Source: Pseudoxanthomonas composti
GTDB lineage: Bacteria; Pseudomonadota; Gammaproteobacteria; Xanthomonadales; Xanthomonadaceae
Reading direction: 5' to 3'
DNA length: 64,000 nt
Assembly (NCBI RefSeq): GCF_004122095.1
Contig: NZ_SAWZ01000013.1
Coordinates: forward strand, 22,955-86,954
The translations under genes and the position numbers were made by a program. Below, one piece after another: positions 53,689 to 63,320 of the stretch. The notes below the pieces were generated by a model. That model was given only the letters and a program-made list of their open reading frames with translations. It was not told where the DNA came from and made no database searches. The first letter of the stretch is position 1; the number at the start of each line of letters is the position of its first letter.

Positions 53689-54964
53689 TGCGCGCGTAAT
53701 GCGTGTCGACGTACTGGTCGATCAGGGCGACGAACTCGTGGGCGATGTTCTCCCCGCGCAGGGTGACCGCCTTCTCGCCATCGATGAAGACCGGCGCGGA
53801 CGGCGCCTCGCCCGTGCCCGGCAGGGAGATGCCGATATTGGCGTGGCGCGATTCGCCTGGCCCGTTGACCACGCAGCCCATCACCGCCAGGGTCATGTGC
53901 TCGGCGCCGGGGCGGGTGATCTTCCATTCGGGCATCTTGCCGCGCACGTGCTCCTGCACGACCTTGGCCAGCTCCTGGAAGAACTCGGAGGTGGTGCGGC
54001 CGCAGCCCGGGCAGGCGGTGACCATGGGCGTGAACGCGCGCAGGCCGGTGGTCTGCAGCAGCTCCTGGGCGACGATGACTTCCTGGGTGCGCGAGGTCCC
54101 AGGCTCGGGCGTGAGCGAGATGCGGATGGTGTCGCCGATGCCCTCCTGCAGCAGCACCGCCAGCGCAGCGGAGGAGGCCACGATGCCCTTGCTGCCGATG
54201 CCGGCCTCGGTCAGGCCCAGGTGCAGCGCGAACTGGCTGCGGCGGGCCAGGTCGCGATACACCGCGATCAGCTCCTGTACCCCGGAAACCTTGGCCGACA
54301 GGACGATACGGTCGGCCGGCAGCCCGATCTCCACGGCGCGGTGCGCCGAATCCAGCGCTGAGCGGATCAACGCCTCGCGCAGCACCGCGGTGGCGTCCCA
54401 CGGCTGGGCGCGCTGGGCGTTCTCATCCATCAGGGCCGCAGCCAGCGATTGGTCCAGCGAACCCCAGTTGGCGCCGATGCGCACCGGCTTGCCATAGCGG
54501 ATGGCGAACTCGATCAGCTGCGCGAACTGGGTGTCCTTCTTCTTGCCGAAGCCGACATTGCCCGGGTTGATGCGGTACTTGGCCAGCGCCTCGGCACAGG
54601 CCGGTTCGCCGGCCAGGAGTTGGTGACCGTTGTAGTGGAAGTCGCCGATCAGCGGCACCTCGATGCCCATCATCGCCAGCTTGTCGACGATGCGCGGGAT
54701 GGCCGCGGCGGACTCGGGGTTGTTGACCGTCAGCCGCACCATCTCCGAGCCGGCGCGCCACAGCTCGGCCACTTGCTTGACGCTGCTGGCGACATCGGCG
54801 GTGTCGGTATTGGTCATGGACTGCACCACCACCGGCGCACCTCCCCCCAGGGTCACCTTGCCGACCTGCACGCCATGCGTCTGGCGCCGTGGTTGGCCGC
54901 CAGCGGCGATGGGCAGGGGTTCGGAGGTGGGCAACGGCGTGGGCATGGCGTTCATGGCCGCCAT
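53678..54964 (-). CDS. ispG: 4-hydroxy-3-methylbut-2-enyl diphosphate synthase (IspG/GcpE)
   Basis: A 428-residue enzyme of the MEP isoprenoid pathway, which converts MEcPP to HMBPP with a 4Fe-4S cluster. Cluster Cys residues lie in [13 protein letters not shown] and in [15 protein letters not shown]. The N-terminus has [21 protein letters not shown] and [14 protein letters not shown]. Length matches the two-domain bacterial form. ATG 54964 or 54955 could start it. It is followed by the PAP2 gene. Confidence 0.96.
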   Translation of the reverse strand: MAAMNAMPTPLPTSEPLPIAAGGQPRRQTHGVQVGKVTLGGGAPVVVQSMTNTDTADVASSVKQVAELWRAGSEMVRLTVNNPESAAAIPRIVDKLAMMGIEVPLIGDFHYNGHQLLAGEPACAEALAKYRINPGNVGFGKKKDTQFAQLIEFAIRYGKPVRIGANWGSLDQSLAAALMDENAQRAQPWDATAVLREALIRSALDSAHRAVEIGLPADRIVLSAKVSGVQELIAVYRDLARRSQFALHLGLTEAGIGSKGIVASSAALAVLLQEGIGDTIRISLTPEPGTSRTQEVIVAQELLQTTGLRAFTPMVTACPGCGRTTSEFFQELAKVVQEHVRGKMPEWKITRPGAEHMTLAVMGCVVNGPGESRHANIGISLPGTGEAPSAPVFIDGEKAVTLRGENIAHEFVALIDQYVDTHYARSAG

Positions 54965-55176
54965 TTTAGACCGTCCTAGGTGACGCCCGCCCGCACAGGG
55001 TCAATCGGCCCATCCCAGCCATGCACGAGTCAGCCTGCCGCCCTCGCTGCAGCCGGCGATAGCCCCGCTGTGAAAGCGGCCTCAGGGGGAGAGACCTTGT
55101 GGGTGTGGCAATAGGTGGCCTCGGCTCCAGGTGGCCTGCGGCCATCAGCAGAGGGCATCGCTACACTGGTGGCCTG

Positions 55177-56508
55177 ATGAACGACCTGCCCGCCCGCGAG
55201 ATCTTCACCCCGTCCCAGCTGAACACCCTGGCCCGGGACCTGCTGGAAGGCAGCTTCCCGATGATCTGGGTCGAGGCCGAGCTGGGCAATGTGACCAAGC
55301 CCGCCTCCGGACACCTGTATTTCACCCTGAAGGACGCGCGCGCCCAGGTGCGCTGCGCCATGTTCAAGCCCAAGAGCACCTGGCTGAAATTCATTCCGCG
55401 CGAGGGCCTGCGGGTGCTGGCGCGCGGCCGGGTCACCCTGTATGAGGCCCGGGGCGAGTACCAGATGGTGCTGGACCACATGGAGGAAGCCGGCGAAGGC
55501 GCACTGCGGCGGGCCTTCGAGGCGCTGCGCGCGCGCCTGGCCGAGGAAGGCCTGTTCGACGAGGCCCGCAAGCGTGCCCTGCCCGCCTTTCCGCGCCGCC
55601 TGGCCGTCATCACCTCGCCCAGCGGCGCGGTGATCCGCGACATCCTCAGCGTCCTGGGGCGGCGCTTCCCGCTGGTTGAGGTCGAGCTGCTGCCGACCCA
55701 GGTGCAGGGCGGCAGCGCCGCCGCGCAGATCGCCGCGTTGCTGCGCCGGGCCGGCAACAGCGGGCGCTACGACGCCATCGTGATCGCCCGCGGCGGTGGC
55801 TCGCTGGAGGACCTGTGGCCGTTCAACGACGAGGCCCTGGTGCGCGCCGTGGCCGCTAGCCCGGTGCCGGTGGTCTCGGCGGTGGGCCACGAGACCGACT
55901 TCACCCTGGCCGACTTCGCCGCCGATGTGCGCGCGCCGACGCCCTCGGTGGCCGCCGAGCTGCTGGTGCCCAGCCGCCAAGACCTGCTTGGCCAGCTGCG
56001 TGCCCAGCAGCGCCGGCTGGACCACCACGCCCAGCGCCAGTTCCAGCAGCGTGCCCAACGGCTGGACCGCGCCCTGCTGCGGCTCAACGCGCAGCGCCCG
56101 CAGGCACGGCTGGAACAGCTGACACGGCGCCAGGCAGAAGCCCGCCGCCGCCTGGACGCGGCCTGGCAGGCCCGATTGCAGCGCGCGCAAAGCCGCTTGC
56201 GCCACGCCGCCGCAGTGCTGCGCGCGCATGACCCGCAGCGTCGGCTGGCCGGCCTGCGCGAGCGCCTGCTGGCCCTGCAGCCGCGCCCGCAGGCGGCCAT
56301 GGTGCGCGCCCTGCAGCGCGACGCGCTGCGCCTGCGCGCCCTGGCGCGTTCGCTGGAAGCGGTCAGTCCCCTGGCCACGGTCTCCCGCGGCTACGCCCTG
56401 ATCACCAATGCCAACGGCGCGGTGGTGCGCTCGACCGCGCAAGTGAGCAGCGGTGACCTTGTGCAGGCGCGCGTGGCCGACGGCACGCTCAGCCTGAAGG
56501 TGCAGTAG
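55177..56508 (+). CDS. xseA: Exodeoxyribonuclease VII large subunit
   Basis: A 443-residue protein. The N-terminal OB fold ([50 protein letters not shown]) binds DNA; the nuclease core contains [39 protein letters not shown] and [29 protein letters not shown] long Gln/Arg-rich coiled coil and the ending [15 protein letters not shown] are typical. The small subunit XseB is not in the window. The end overlaps the convergent VirJ-like gene by 20 bases. Confidence 0.96.
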   Translation: MNDLPAREIFTPSQLNTLARDLLEGSFPMIWVEAELGNVTKPASGHLYFTLKDARAQVRCAMFKPKSTWLKFIPREGLRVLARGRVTLYEARGEYQMVLDHMEEAGEGALRRAFEALRARLAEEGLFDEARKRALPAFPRRLAVITSPSGAVIRDILSVLGRRFPLVEVELLPTQVQGGSAAAQIAALLRRAGNSGRYDAIVIARGGGSLEDLWPFNDEALVRAVAASPVPVVSAVGHETDFTLADFAADVRAPTPSVAAELLVPSRQDLLGQLRAQQRRLDHHAQRQFQQRAQRLDRALLRLNAQRPQARLEQLTRRQAEARRRLDAAWQARLQRAQSRLRHAAAVLRAHDPQRRLAGLRERLLALQPRPQAAMVRALQRDALRLRALARSLEAVSPLATVSRGYALITNANGAVVRSTAQVSSGDLVQARVADGTLSLKVQ

Positions 56509-57727
56509 CCCCGTTACGCGCGAAGTTGGCTTCCAGGCGCGCCGCCATCGCGGCCAGGTCGCCATCGAAATGGTGCCCGCCCGCGGTGCGCACGGCGCGT
56601 ATGCCCGATGCGGCAAGCTCGGGGCACAGGCTGTCCTTCTCCTCCGCACCGTAGACGCAGAGCACTCGCTGCGACGGAATCTGCGCCAGTTGCGGCGCCA
56701 CCGCCGGCGCGTTGTGTTGCGACTTGCCCAGCCAGCCACCGACGGTGACGCGGAAATCGGCATGGTGGCCCAGCCCCAGCAGGCTGAGCGAGCCCACCGC
56801 CTGGCGCTGCGCCGGCGGCAGGCGGTTGTAGAGGAAGGGCATGGCGTCGGCCCCGAAGGAGTAGCCGACCAGATCGACCTCATCCGCGTGCCAGCGATGG
56901 CGGTACTCCTCGATCACCGCCGCCAGGTCCGCGCTGGCGCCCTCGGGCGAGCGCTGGGTCCAGAAGTAGCGCAGGCTGTCCCAGCCCAGCACCGAGTTGC
57001 CGTCCGCGCGCAGGCGCGCGGCCAGGCCACTGTCCAGCGAGCGCCAGCCGCCGTCCCCGGACATGAGGATCACCAGCCGATGGCTGGTGGGCGCTCGTAA
57101 CTCCACCAGGGGGAGCGCGCGGAAGCGCGGGACCGGCGCTGGCAGGTGCCGGGTGACCTCGGTGGCGATGGCCTGCGGCGACTGGCCAGACAGTTGCGCC
57201 CAGCCCATGCCGCCATCGGCGCCACAGGAGGATGTCGGCGCCAGCGACTGCGCGGGCGCGGCACCCACCAACAATACTGCGCCGAGCGCATGGGGCTGTG
57301 CGCCAGCCGCGGTCAAGCGGGCCAGGCGCGTGCCCGACGTGCCCATGCCCACGACCACCGGCGCCAGGTAATCCTCAACGCCGGCCCGTCGCATCAACCG
57401 CCGCGCCACGCGTTCGACCGCGTCCGGCAGCTGGTCGCAACGCGTTGCCGCCGCCAGCGAGGCCGATGCCGGGACCAGGCCCACCAGCAACCCCTGCCGG
57501 GTCATGGCCTGCGCCAGGCGGTACTCCTCGGCATCGCGCCGGGTGTGATCGCCCATCAGCACCACCACGCCCCGCACCGGGCCGCTGGGCGCCAGCACCA
57601 TGGCGTTGCCGAAGGGCTTGCCGACCCGCGAAGCGTTGTAGTGGGTGGCCATGCCGTACCCGCTGGCCAGCAGCAGGGACAGGCCAAGCAGCAGCCGTCC
57701 CCCATGACGTCTGATTCGATTCGGCAT
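56489..57727 (-). CDS. VirJ/AcvB family lipase-like protein
   Basis: A 412-residue protein with an N-terminal signal or anchor ([19 protein letters not shown]). The C-terminal alpha/beta-hydrolase half contains [17 protein letters not shown] and the nucleophile motif [17 protein letters not shown], with the His in [10 protein letters not shown], both hallmarks of AcvB/VirJ. In Agrobacterium AcvB removes lysyl-phosphatidylglycerol made by MprF; no mprF gene is beside this one. It is convergent with xseA. Confidence 0.88.
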   Translation of the reverse strand: MPNRIRRHGGRLLLGLSLLLASGYGMATHYNASRVGKPFGNAMVLAPSGPVRGVVVLMGDHTRRDAEEYRLAQAMTRQGLLVGLVPASASLAAATRCDQLPDAVERVARRLMRRAGVEDYLAPVVVGMGTSGTRLARLTAAGAQPHALGAVLLVGAAPAQSLAPTSSCGADGGMGWAQLSGQSPQAIATEVTRHLPAPVPRFRALPLVELRAPTSHRLVILMSGDGGWRSLDSGLAARLRADGNSVLGWDSLRYFWTQRSPEGASADLAAVIEEYRHRWHADEVDLVGYSFGADAMPFLYNRLPPAQRQAVGSLSLLGLGHHADFRVTVGGWLGKSQHNAPAVAPQLAQIPSQRVLCVYGAEEKDSLCPELAASGIRAVRTAGGHHFDGDLAAMAARLEANFARNGATAPSG

Positions 57728-57861
57728 GACCGTTCCCCGTGGCTTGACGCAGCTGCGACCCTGGCCCGCGCAAAAAGTTCCAGCGTCCCTCGGGCCTGGT
57801 TTCAACCCCGTTTCCGCAGGCGGCACGTTCAACGCCGTGTCCACCACCGGAAGACCCGCCC

Positions 57862-59634
57862 ATGCCTTCGCACCACGCCTGCTTCCATGCGTTTGCCCGT
57901 CCGCGTCTGCCGCTCGCTTGCGCGCTGGGCGCCCTGCTGCTGGCCGGTTGCCAGTCCACCCCGACCAGCCCGGTCGCCGCAGGCGACGCAGCGGCGGCCC
58001 AGCGCGCCGCGAAGTCCGAACCCGAAGCCGCGGCCCTGTTAGCCGAAGCCCGACCGACCGACAGCTTGGCCTACGCGCCGCCACCGCCACCGCCACCGGC
58101 CGCACCCGCCGCCATGTCCACGCCGGCGCTGCGGGCCATGGTGATGCCGGCGCCGATGCCTGAGTCTGCGCAACCAGCCAATACCGAGCGTTACGAACAC
58201 CGCAGCGACAACCCGGTCCATCGCACCGTCGACCAACCGGTGTCGACCTTCTCCATCGACGTGGACACTGGCAGTTACAGCAACGTGCGGCGCATGCTGC
58301 GCCAGGGTGTGCGGCCGCCGGCCGATGCGGTGCGCGCCGAGGAATTCCTCAATTACTTCGACTACCAGCACCCGGCGCCTGTCGATCGCGATACCCCGTT
58401 CCGGGTCAGCACCGAACTGGCACCGGCCCCCTGGGACGCCCAGCGGCAGCTGCTCTTGGTCGGCATCAAGGGGTACGACGTGCCCAAGGCGACGCTGCCG
58501 CCGACCAACCTGGTGTTCCTGCTGGACACCTCCGGCTCGATGGCCTCGCCGGACAAGCTGCCACTGCTGAAGCAGGCCTTCGCGCAGCTGGTGCCCCAGC
58601 TGCGCGCGCAGGACCGGGTCTCGATCGTGGTCTATGCAGGCTCGGCCGGGCTGGTCCTGCCGGCCACGCCGGGCGATCGGCACGCGCAGATCCTGGCGGC
58701 GCTGGATCGCCTGGAAGCCGGCGGCAGCACCAACGGCGGCGAAGGCATCGCTCTGGCCTACCGGCAGGCGCGGCAGTCCTTCATCGCCGGCGGGGTCAAC
58801 CGCGTCATCCTGGCCACCGATGGCGACTTCAATGTCGGCACCACCGACCAGCAGGCCCTGGAGACGCTGGTCAGCGACCAGCGCCAGCACGGCATCGCCC
58901 TGAGCACGCTGGGCTTCGGCCAGGGCAACTACAACGACGCCATGGCCGAGCAGCTGGCCGACATCGGCGATGGCCATCATGCCTACATCGACACCTTGCA
59001 GGAGGCGCGCAAGGTCCTGGTGGAGCAGATGCAGGCCACGCTGCTGACCATCGCCCGCGACGTCAAGATCCAGGTCGAGTTCAACCCGGCCGCGGTCGCC
59101 GAGTACCGCCTGATCGGCTATGAAAACCGCGTGCTGCGCGAGGAGGATTTCGCCAACGACCGGGTCGATGCCGGCGATATCGGCGCCGGCCACCAGGTCA
59201 CCGCGCTGTACGAGATCACCCCAGTGGGCGCGGCCTCCAGGCAGCTGCCGGCGCGCCGCTATGCCGTCACCGGGCGCATGCCACCCACTGGCAAGGCCGA
59301 TGAGCTGGCGCACCTGCGCCTGCGCTACAAGCAGCCCGGGCAGCAACGCAGCAGGCTGATCCAAACGCCGATCCTGACGTCCTCGCTCAAGCCGCAGGCC
59401 AGTGGGCAGCTGCAGTTCGCCGCGTCGGTGGCGGCCTACGCCGACCTGCTGCGCGGCGGCACCCACCTGGGCAGCTGGCATTGGAACGAGGCCATCGACA
59501 GCGCCCGCGCCCACCTCGGCAGCGACCCCTACGGCCTGCGGCAGGAGATGGTCGAACTGATGCAGCAAGCCCGCCAGCTGACCCAGGCCGAGCCCGAACG
59601 CGGCGAGCCCGTGGCGGGCCTGGGCCAGCCCTGA
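57862..59634 (+). CDS. VWA and DUF3520 domain lipoprotein
   Basis: A 590-residue lipoprotein: lipobox LLLAGC near residue 30, an Ala/Pro-rich linker, an N-terminal domain (STFSIDVDTGSYSNVRRML, EEFLNYFDY) found with these VWA proteins, then the VWA domain with the metal site DTSGSMA and ATDGDFNVGTTD. The DUF3520 region fills the C-terminus (VKIQVEFNPAAVAEYRLIGY, GAGHQVTALYEITP). Family members sit at the cell surface and probably bind a ligand through the metal site. Confidence 0.92.
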   Translation: MPSHHACFHAFARPRLPLACALGALLLAGCQSTPTSPVAAGDAAAAQRAAKSEPEAAALLAEARPTDSLAYAPPPPPPPAAPAAMSTPALRAMVMPAPMPESAQPANTERYEHRSDNPVHRTVDQPVSTFSIDVDTGSYSNVRRMLRQGVRPPADAVRAEEFLNYFDYQHPAPVDRDTPFRVSTELAPAPWDAQRQLLLVGIKGYDVPKATLPPTNLVFLLDTSGSMASPDKLPLLKQAFAQLVPQLRAQDRVSIVVYAGSAGLVLPATPGDRHAQILAALDRLEAGGSTNGGEGIALAYRQARQSFIAGGVNRVILATDGDFNVGTTDQQALETLVSDQRQHGIALSTLGFGQGNYNDAMAEQLADIGDGHHAYIDTLQEARKVLVEQMQATLLTIARDVKIQVEFNPAAVAEYRLIGYENRVLREEDFANDRVDAGDIGAGHQVTALYEITPVGAASRQLPARRYAVTGRMPPTGKADELAHLRLRYKQPGQQRSRLIQTPILTSSLKPQASGQLQFAASVAAYADLLRGGTHLGSWHWNEAIDSARAHLGSDPYGLRQEMVELMQQARQLTQAEPERGEPVAGLGQP

Positions 59635-59638
59635 GGGC

Positions 59639-62566
59639 TCAGTTCACCAGCTGCGGCGCAGGGCGCCCGAACAGATAGCCCTGCCCGCGTCGGCAGCCCA
59701 GCCCCAGCAGCGCGCGCCGCTGGTGCTCGGTCTCCACGCCTTCGGCGATGGTCTCGATGCCCAGCGTGTTGGCCAGCGCCAGGATCGCGCGCACCAGGGC
59801 GAAACTCTCCGGCTGGTCGCTATCCAGCCCGGAGACGAAACTGCGGTCGATCTTGAGCACCGACAGCGGAAAGCGGTGCAGGTAGGACAAGGCCGAGAAA
59901 CCGGTGCCGAAATCGTCCAGCTGCGCCAGCACGCCGTGCTCGCGCAGCGTGCGCAGGCTGCGCAGCGTGCGCGGCGCATCGTCCAGCAGCGCCACCTCGG
60001 TGATCTCCAGGCGCAGCTGCGCCGGGTCGGCGCCATGGGTGCGGCACAAGTCCAGCAGGCGCTCGGCGAAGTCCGCCGAGCTGAAGTGCCGGGGCGAGAC
60101 ATTGACCGACAGGTAGCCCTTGGGCTGCTGCGCCAGGCGTCGCACCACCTGCGCGTACATCAGCCAGTCCACCTGTTCGATCAGGCCGCTGTCCTCGCCC
60201 AGGGCGATAAAGGCATCCGGGGCCAGCAGGCCGCGGCGCTCGTGCTGCCAGCGCAGCAGCGCCTCGTGGCCGATCACCCGGCCATCGGTCATGTCCACGA
60301 TCGGCTGGTAATGCGGGACGAACTCATCGTGGATGATCGCCCGGCGCAGGTCGGCTTCCAGCTCCAGGCTGTGCAGGGCGGTCTCGCGCATGACCTGGTC
60401 GAACACCGCGCTGCGGTCGCGGCCCTGGGCCTTGGCGCGGTACATGGCCGCATCGGCATCGCGCAGCAGCTCATCGCCGCTGCTGTAGCGCCGATGCCAA
60501 TGTGCGATGCCGATGCTGGCCGCCGGGAACAGTTCGCGCCCGGCCACCTGCATCGGCCGGCCCAACTGCACCAGCAGCTGCTCGGCGAGCACGCTGGCGC
60601 GCTCGGTCGCCGCGCCGCACCAGGCGATGATGGCGAACTCGTCGCCCCCCAGCCGTGCCACGACATCGTTCGGGTCCGCCGTGGCGATGATGCGGCGCGC
60701 GACTTCCATCAGCATCTCATCGCCGGCGGCGTGGCCGATGCTGTCGTTGACCACCTTGAAGCGATCCAGGTCCAGGAACAGCACCGCGAAGGCCGCCTCC
60801 GGCCGCAGGCGCGCGGCTTCCACCGCCGCGGTCAGCTTGTCGGCCAGGTGCGCGCGATTGGGCAGGCCGGTGAGCGCGTCGTGGGTGGCCTGGTGCAGCA
60901 GGCGCTGCTCGGCGCGCATGCGTTCGCTGATCTGTTGCAGCAGGGCGTTGTTGGCCTCGGCCAGCTCGTAAGTGCGCGCCCGCACGCGCGCCTCCAGCTC
61001 GCTGTGCGCCTCGCGCAACCGCGCCTGGCCGCGCTGGCGCGCCACGCCGTTGGCCAGGTGGTGGGCGACGAAGACCAGCAGGTCCAGGTCGTCCGGGGTG
61101 AAGCTCTCTTCGGGCGAGTAGCTCTGCACGACCACCGCGCCGAAAGCGTCCTCGCCGTTCAACAGCGGCGCGCCCAGCCAGCTGTGCGCCGGCGCGCTGC
61201 CGCCCTGCTGGATCTCCCCGCGCGCCACCAGCGCCTTGACCTCGTCCCAGGACGCCAGCATCGGCCTGGCATCGCGGATCACGTACTCGGTCACCCCGCG
61301 GCCCAGCGGCCGGGATACGCGCATGCTGTCGCGCTCGTCCACCGAGTACACGAAATGCAGGGTGGTCCCGTCTTCGGAGACCAGCGCGATATAGAAGTTG
61401 CGCGCGTTCATCAGCCCGCCGACCACGCCGTGGACCTCGCGATAGAAGTCCTCCTGCGTCGGGCAGGTCACCGAGCGTTCGGTGATGCGATACAGCGCCT
61501 TCTGCAGCGTCTCGGCGCGCACCCGCTCCACCACCTCGGACTGCAGCTCGGCATTGGCCCGTTGCAGCTCGGCCGTGCGCTGGGCGATGCGCTGCTCCAG
61601 CGCGTCGTGCGCCTGGCGACGCTCCAGCGCGACCAGGATGTGCTGGGCCACGTAGCTCAGCAGCGCGCGGTCCTCGTCGGTGTAGGTGACCGGGGTGTCG
61701 TAGCTCTGCACGACGATGGCGCCCACCACCCGGTCCTCGCGCCGCATCGGCACACCCAGCCAGTCCAGGCTGTCCGGCCCGTGCAGGGCTTCGGCCTCGA
61801 TCCGCAACTGCTGGCGCAGGACTTCCGAGGGACCGCGCAGCGGCTGCCCGTGCCGCAGCAGTGCGAAGGTCATGCTGTTGGGCATGTCCTCCTCGGCGAA
61901 GGCCCGTTCCGGGTCGGCGACGTAGTCGTCCTGCTGGTCGGCGAAGTACAGGAAGCGCATCGTCCGGCTACGGTCGTCGTACACCACGATATAGCAGTTC
62001 TCGGCATACATCAGCGTGGCGATCACCCGATGCAGGCGCCGCAGCATCTCCTGCATCTCCAGATCGGCACCGGCCAGGTCGGCGATCTCGTAGAGCGCCT
62101 GCTGCAGCTGCTTGGATTTTTCCAGCGAGGCGATACGCGCACGGGCGCGGTCATGCTCCAGCGCCAACTCGAACAGCTTAGCGGCCATGGCCAGCACGCG
62201 CTCGCCCAGCGCAGACGGCAGTAAGGCATCGCGTGGCGGCAGCAAGGCCAGTGCCATGCAGGCCTCGCCTCGGGCGTCGCACCACAGATGCAGCATCGAC
62301 CCATCCGCCGCGGCGGCCGGCAGCTGGCGGCTGGCCAACAGGTCATCGGCCAGCTGCGCAAGCCCGGCGCTCGCCTCCTGGCTGGCGTGGGCATGGCGCC
62401 CCAGCACGGGGTCCTGCCAGGCAACGGCCAGCGCGGTTCCCGCAGGCAGCACCTGCTCCAGCGCCGACAGCAGTCGCTGGCCAGGGGATACGCACAATGC
62501 CTGTTGCGTCTGATCGAGCGCCAAGTGCCTGCCCATCCCTGCCCGCTGTCCTGCTGGTTCTGCCAT
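59639..62566 (-). CDS. Cyclic-di-GMP enzyme, GAF-GAF-GGDEF-EAL
   Basis: A 975-residue soluble protein. Two GAF-like domains (about 150-310, CYIVVYDDRSRTMRF, and 365-510, FYIALVSEDGTTLHF) are separated and followed by coiled coils. GGDEF at about 560-710 has ARLGGDEFAII intact. The residues five before it are ADPND, so the RxxD inhibitory site is lost. EAL (about 725-970) has EALLRW, NVSPRHF, LEITE, LDDFGTGFSALSYL, KIDRSFV and EGVETEHQ, all intact, so phosphodiesterase activity is likely and cyclase activity possible. Start ATG 62566 is upstream-most; no strong ribosome site decides it. Confidence 0.92.
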   Translation of the reverse strand: MAEPAGQRAGMGRHLALDQTQQALCVSPGQRLLSALEQVLPAGTALAVAWQDPVLGRHAHASQEASAGLAQLADDLLASRQLPAAAADGSMLHLWCDARGEACMALALLPPRDALLPSALGERVLAMAAKLFELALEHDRARARIASLEKSKQLQQALYEIADLAGADLEMQEMLRRLHRVIATLMYAENCYIVVYDDRSRTMRFLYFADQQDDYVADPERAFAEEDMPNSMTFALLRHGQPLRGPSEVLRQQLRIEAEALHGPDSLDWLGVPMRREDRVVGAIVVQSYDTPVTYTDEDRALLSYVAQHILVALERRQAHDALEQRIAQRTAELQRANAELQSEVVERVRAETLQKALYRITERSVTCPTQEDFYREVHGVVGGLMNARNFYIALVSEDGTTLHFVYSVDERDSMRVSRPLGRGVTEYVIRDARPMLASWDEVKALVARGEIQQGGSAPAHSWLGAPLLNGEDAFGAVVVQSYSPEESFTPDDLDLLVFVAHHLANGVARQRGQARLREAHSELEARVRARTYELAEANNALLQQISERMRAEQRLLHQATHDALTGLPNRAHLADKLTAAVEAARLRPEAAFAVLFLDLDRFKVVNDSIGHAAGDEMLMEVARRIIATADPNDVVARLGGDEFAIIAWCGAATERASVLAEQLLVQLGRPMQVAGRELFPAASIGIAHWHRRYSSGDELLRDADAAMYRAKAQGRDRSAVFDQVMRETALHSLELEADLRRAIIHDEFVPHYQPIVDMTDGRVIGHEALLRWQHERRGLLAPDAFIALGEDSGLIEQVDWLMYAQVVRRLAQQPKGYLSVNVSPRHFSSADFAERLLDLCRTHGADPAQLRLEITEVALLDDAPRTLRSLRTLREHGVLAQLDDFGTGFSALSYLHRFPLSVLKIDRSFVSGLDSDQPESFALVRAILALANTLGIETIAEGVETEHQRRALLGLGCRRGQGYLFGRPAPQLVN

Positions 62567-62765
62567 TGCGGGAGAATACTCTCGGTGCGAACCGGATCCT
62601 CAATGCGCCCGGCAACCCCCGATGCCCCGGCCGCACGTTCATGACCGCATGCTCCCCTGCAGCTCACTTACGTCCTGGTCCCTGCCGACCGGCCATCACG
62701 CCGGCACGACCGCTGTGCCGGCCGGCCGCTATGCGTCGCGCAGGCGAACGCTTACCCTGCCGCCG

Positions 62766-63320
62766 GTGAACGATGCCACCGCCCCCGCAGACGAGACGCT
62801 GATGCTGGCCTATGCCGGCGGCGACGTGCGCGCGTTCGAAATGCTCTATGCCCGCCATCGCACACGCCTGTATCGCTACCTGCTGCGGCAGGTGCGCAAC
62901 GGCGCGGTCGCCGACGAACTGTTCCAGGACGTGTGGCAGCGGGTGATCGCCGCGCGCCAGAGCTGGAAGCCCGAGGCCAGCTTCGGCACCTGGCTGCTGC
63001 GCATCGCCCACAACCGGCTGGCCGACCACTGGCGCGCCCTGCAGCACCGCCCCGCGGCGCCCGCCGATGCCGACGCACGCGCCGAGCGCGTGCCCGACCC
63101 GCACACCCCCGAGCAGCAGGCCAGCGACGCCCAGCGCCAGCAGGCCTTGCGCCAGGCGCTGGACGAGCTGCCACAAGACCAGCGCGAGGTCCTGACCCTG
63201 CGCCTGGAGCAGGATCTGACCCTGGAGGAAATCGGTGAAATCACAGGCGTGGGGCGCGAGACGGTGAAGTCGCGCTTGCGGTATGCCATGGACAAGCTGC
63301 GTGCGAGGCTGGCCACATGA
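62766..63320 (+). CDS. ECF-family RNA polymerase sigma factor
   Basis: A 184-residue sigma factor. Region 2 reads AYAGGDVRAFEMLYARHRTRLYRYLLRQVRNG and DELFQDVWQRVI, with WLLRIAHNRLADHWR; region 4 is LDELPQDQREVLTLRLEQDLTLEEIGEITGVG, RETVKSRLRYAMDKLR. GTG 62766 is chosen because similarity starts at NDATAPADETLMLAYAGG and the upstream frame looks non-coding. The next gene starts within its stop codon (ATGA), the usual position of an anti-sigma factor. Confidence 0.92.
   Translation: MNDATAPADETLMLAYAGGDVRAFEMLYARHRTRLYRYLLRQVRNGAVADELFQDVWQRVIAARQSWKPEASFGTWLLRIAHNRLADHWRALQHRPAAPADADARAERVPDPHTPEQQASDAQRQQALRQALDELPQDQREVLTLRLEQDLTLEEIGEITGVGRETVKSRLRYAMDKLRARLAT

Noticed and set aside
55030..56883. 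617-codon minus-strand frame opposite xseA
   Set aside because: It spans both xseA and part of the convergent gene and reads as low-complexity Gln/His/Arg sequence.
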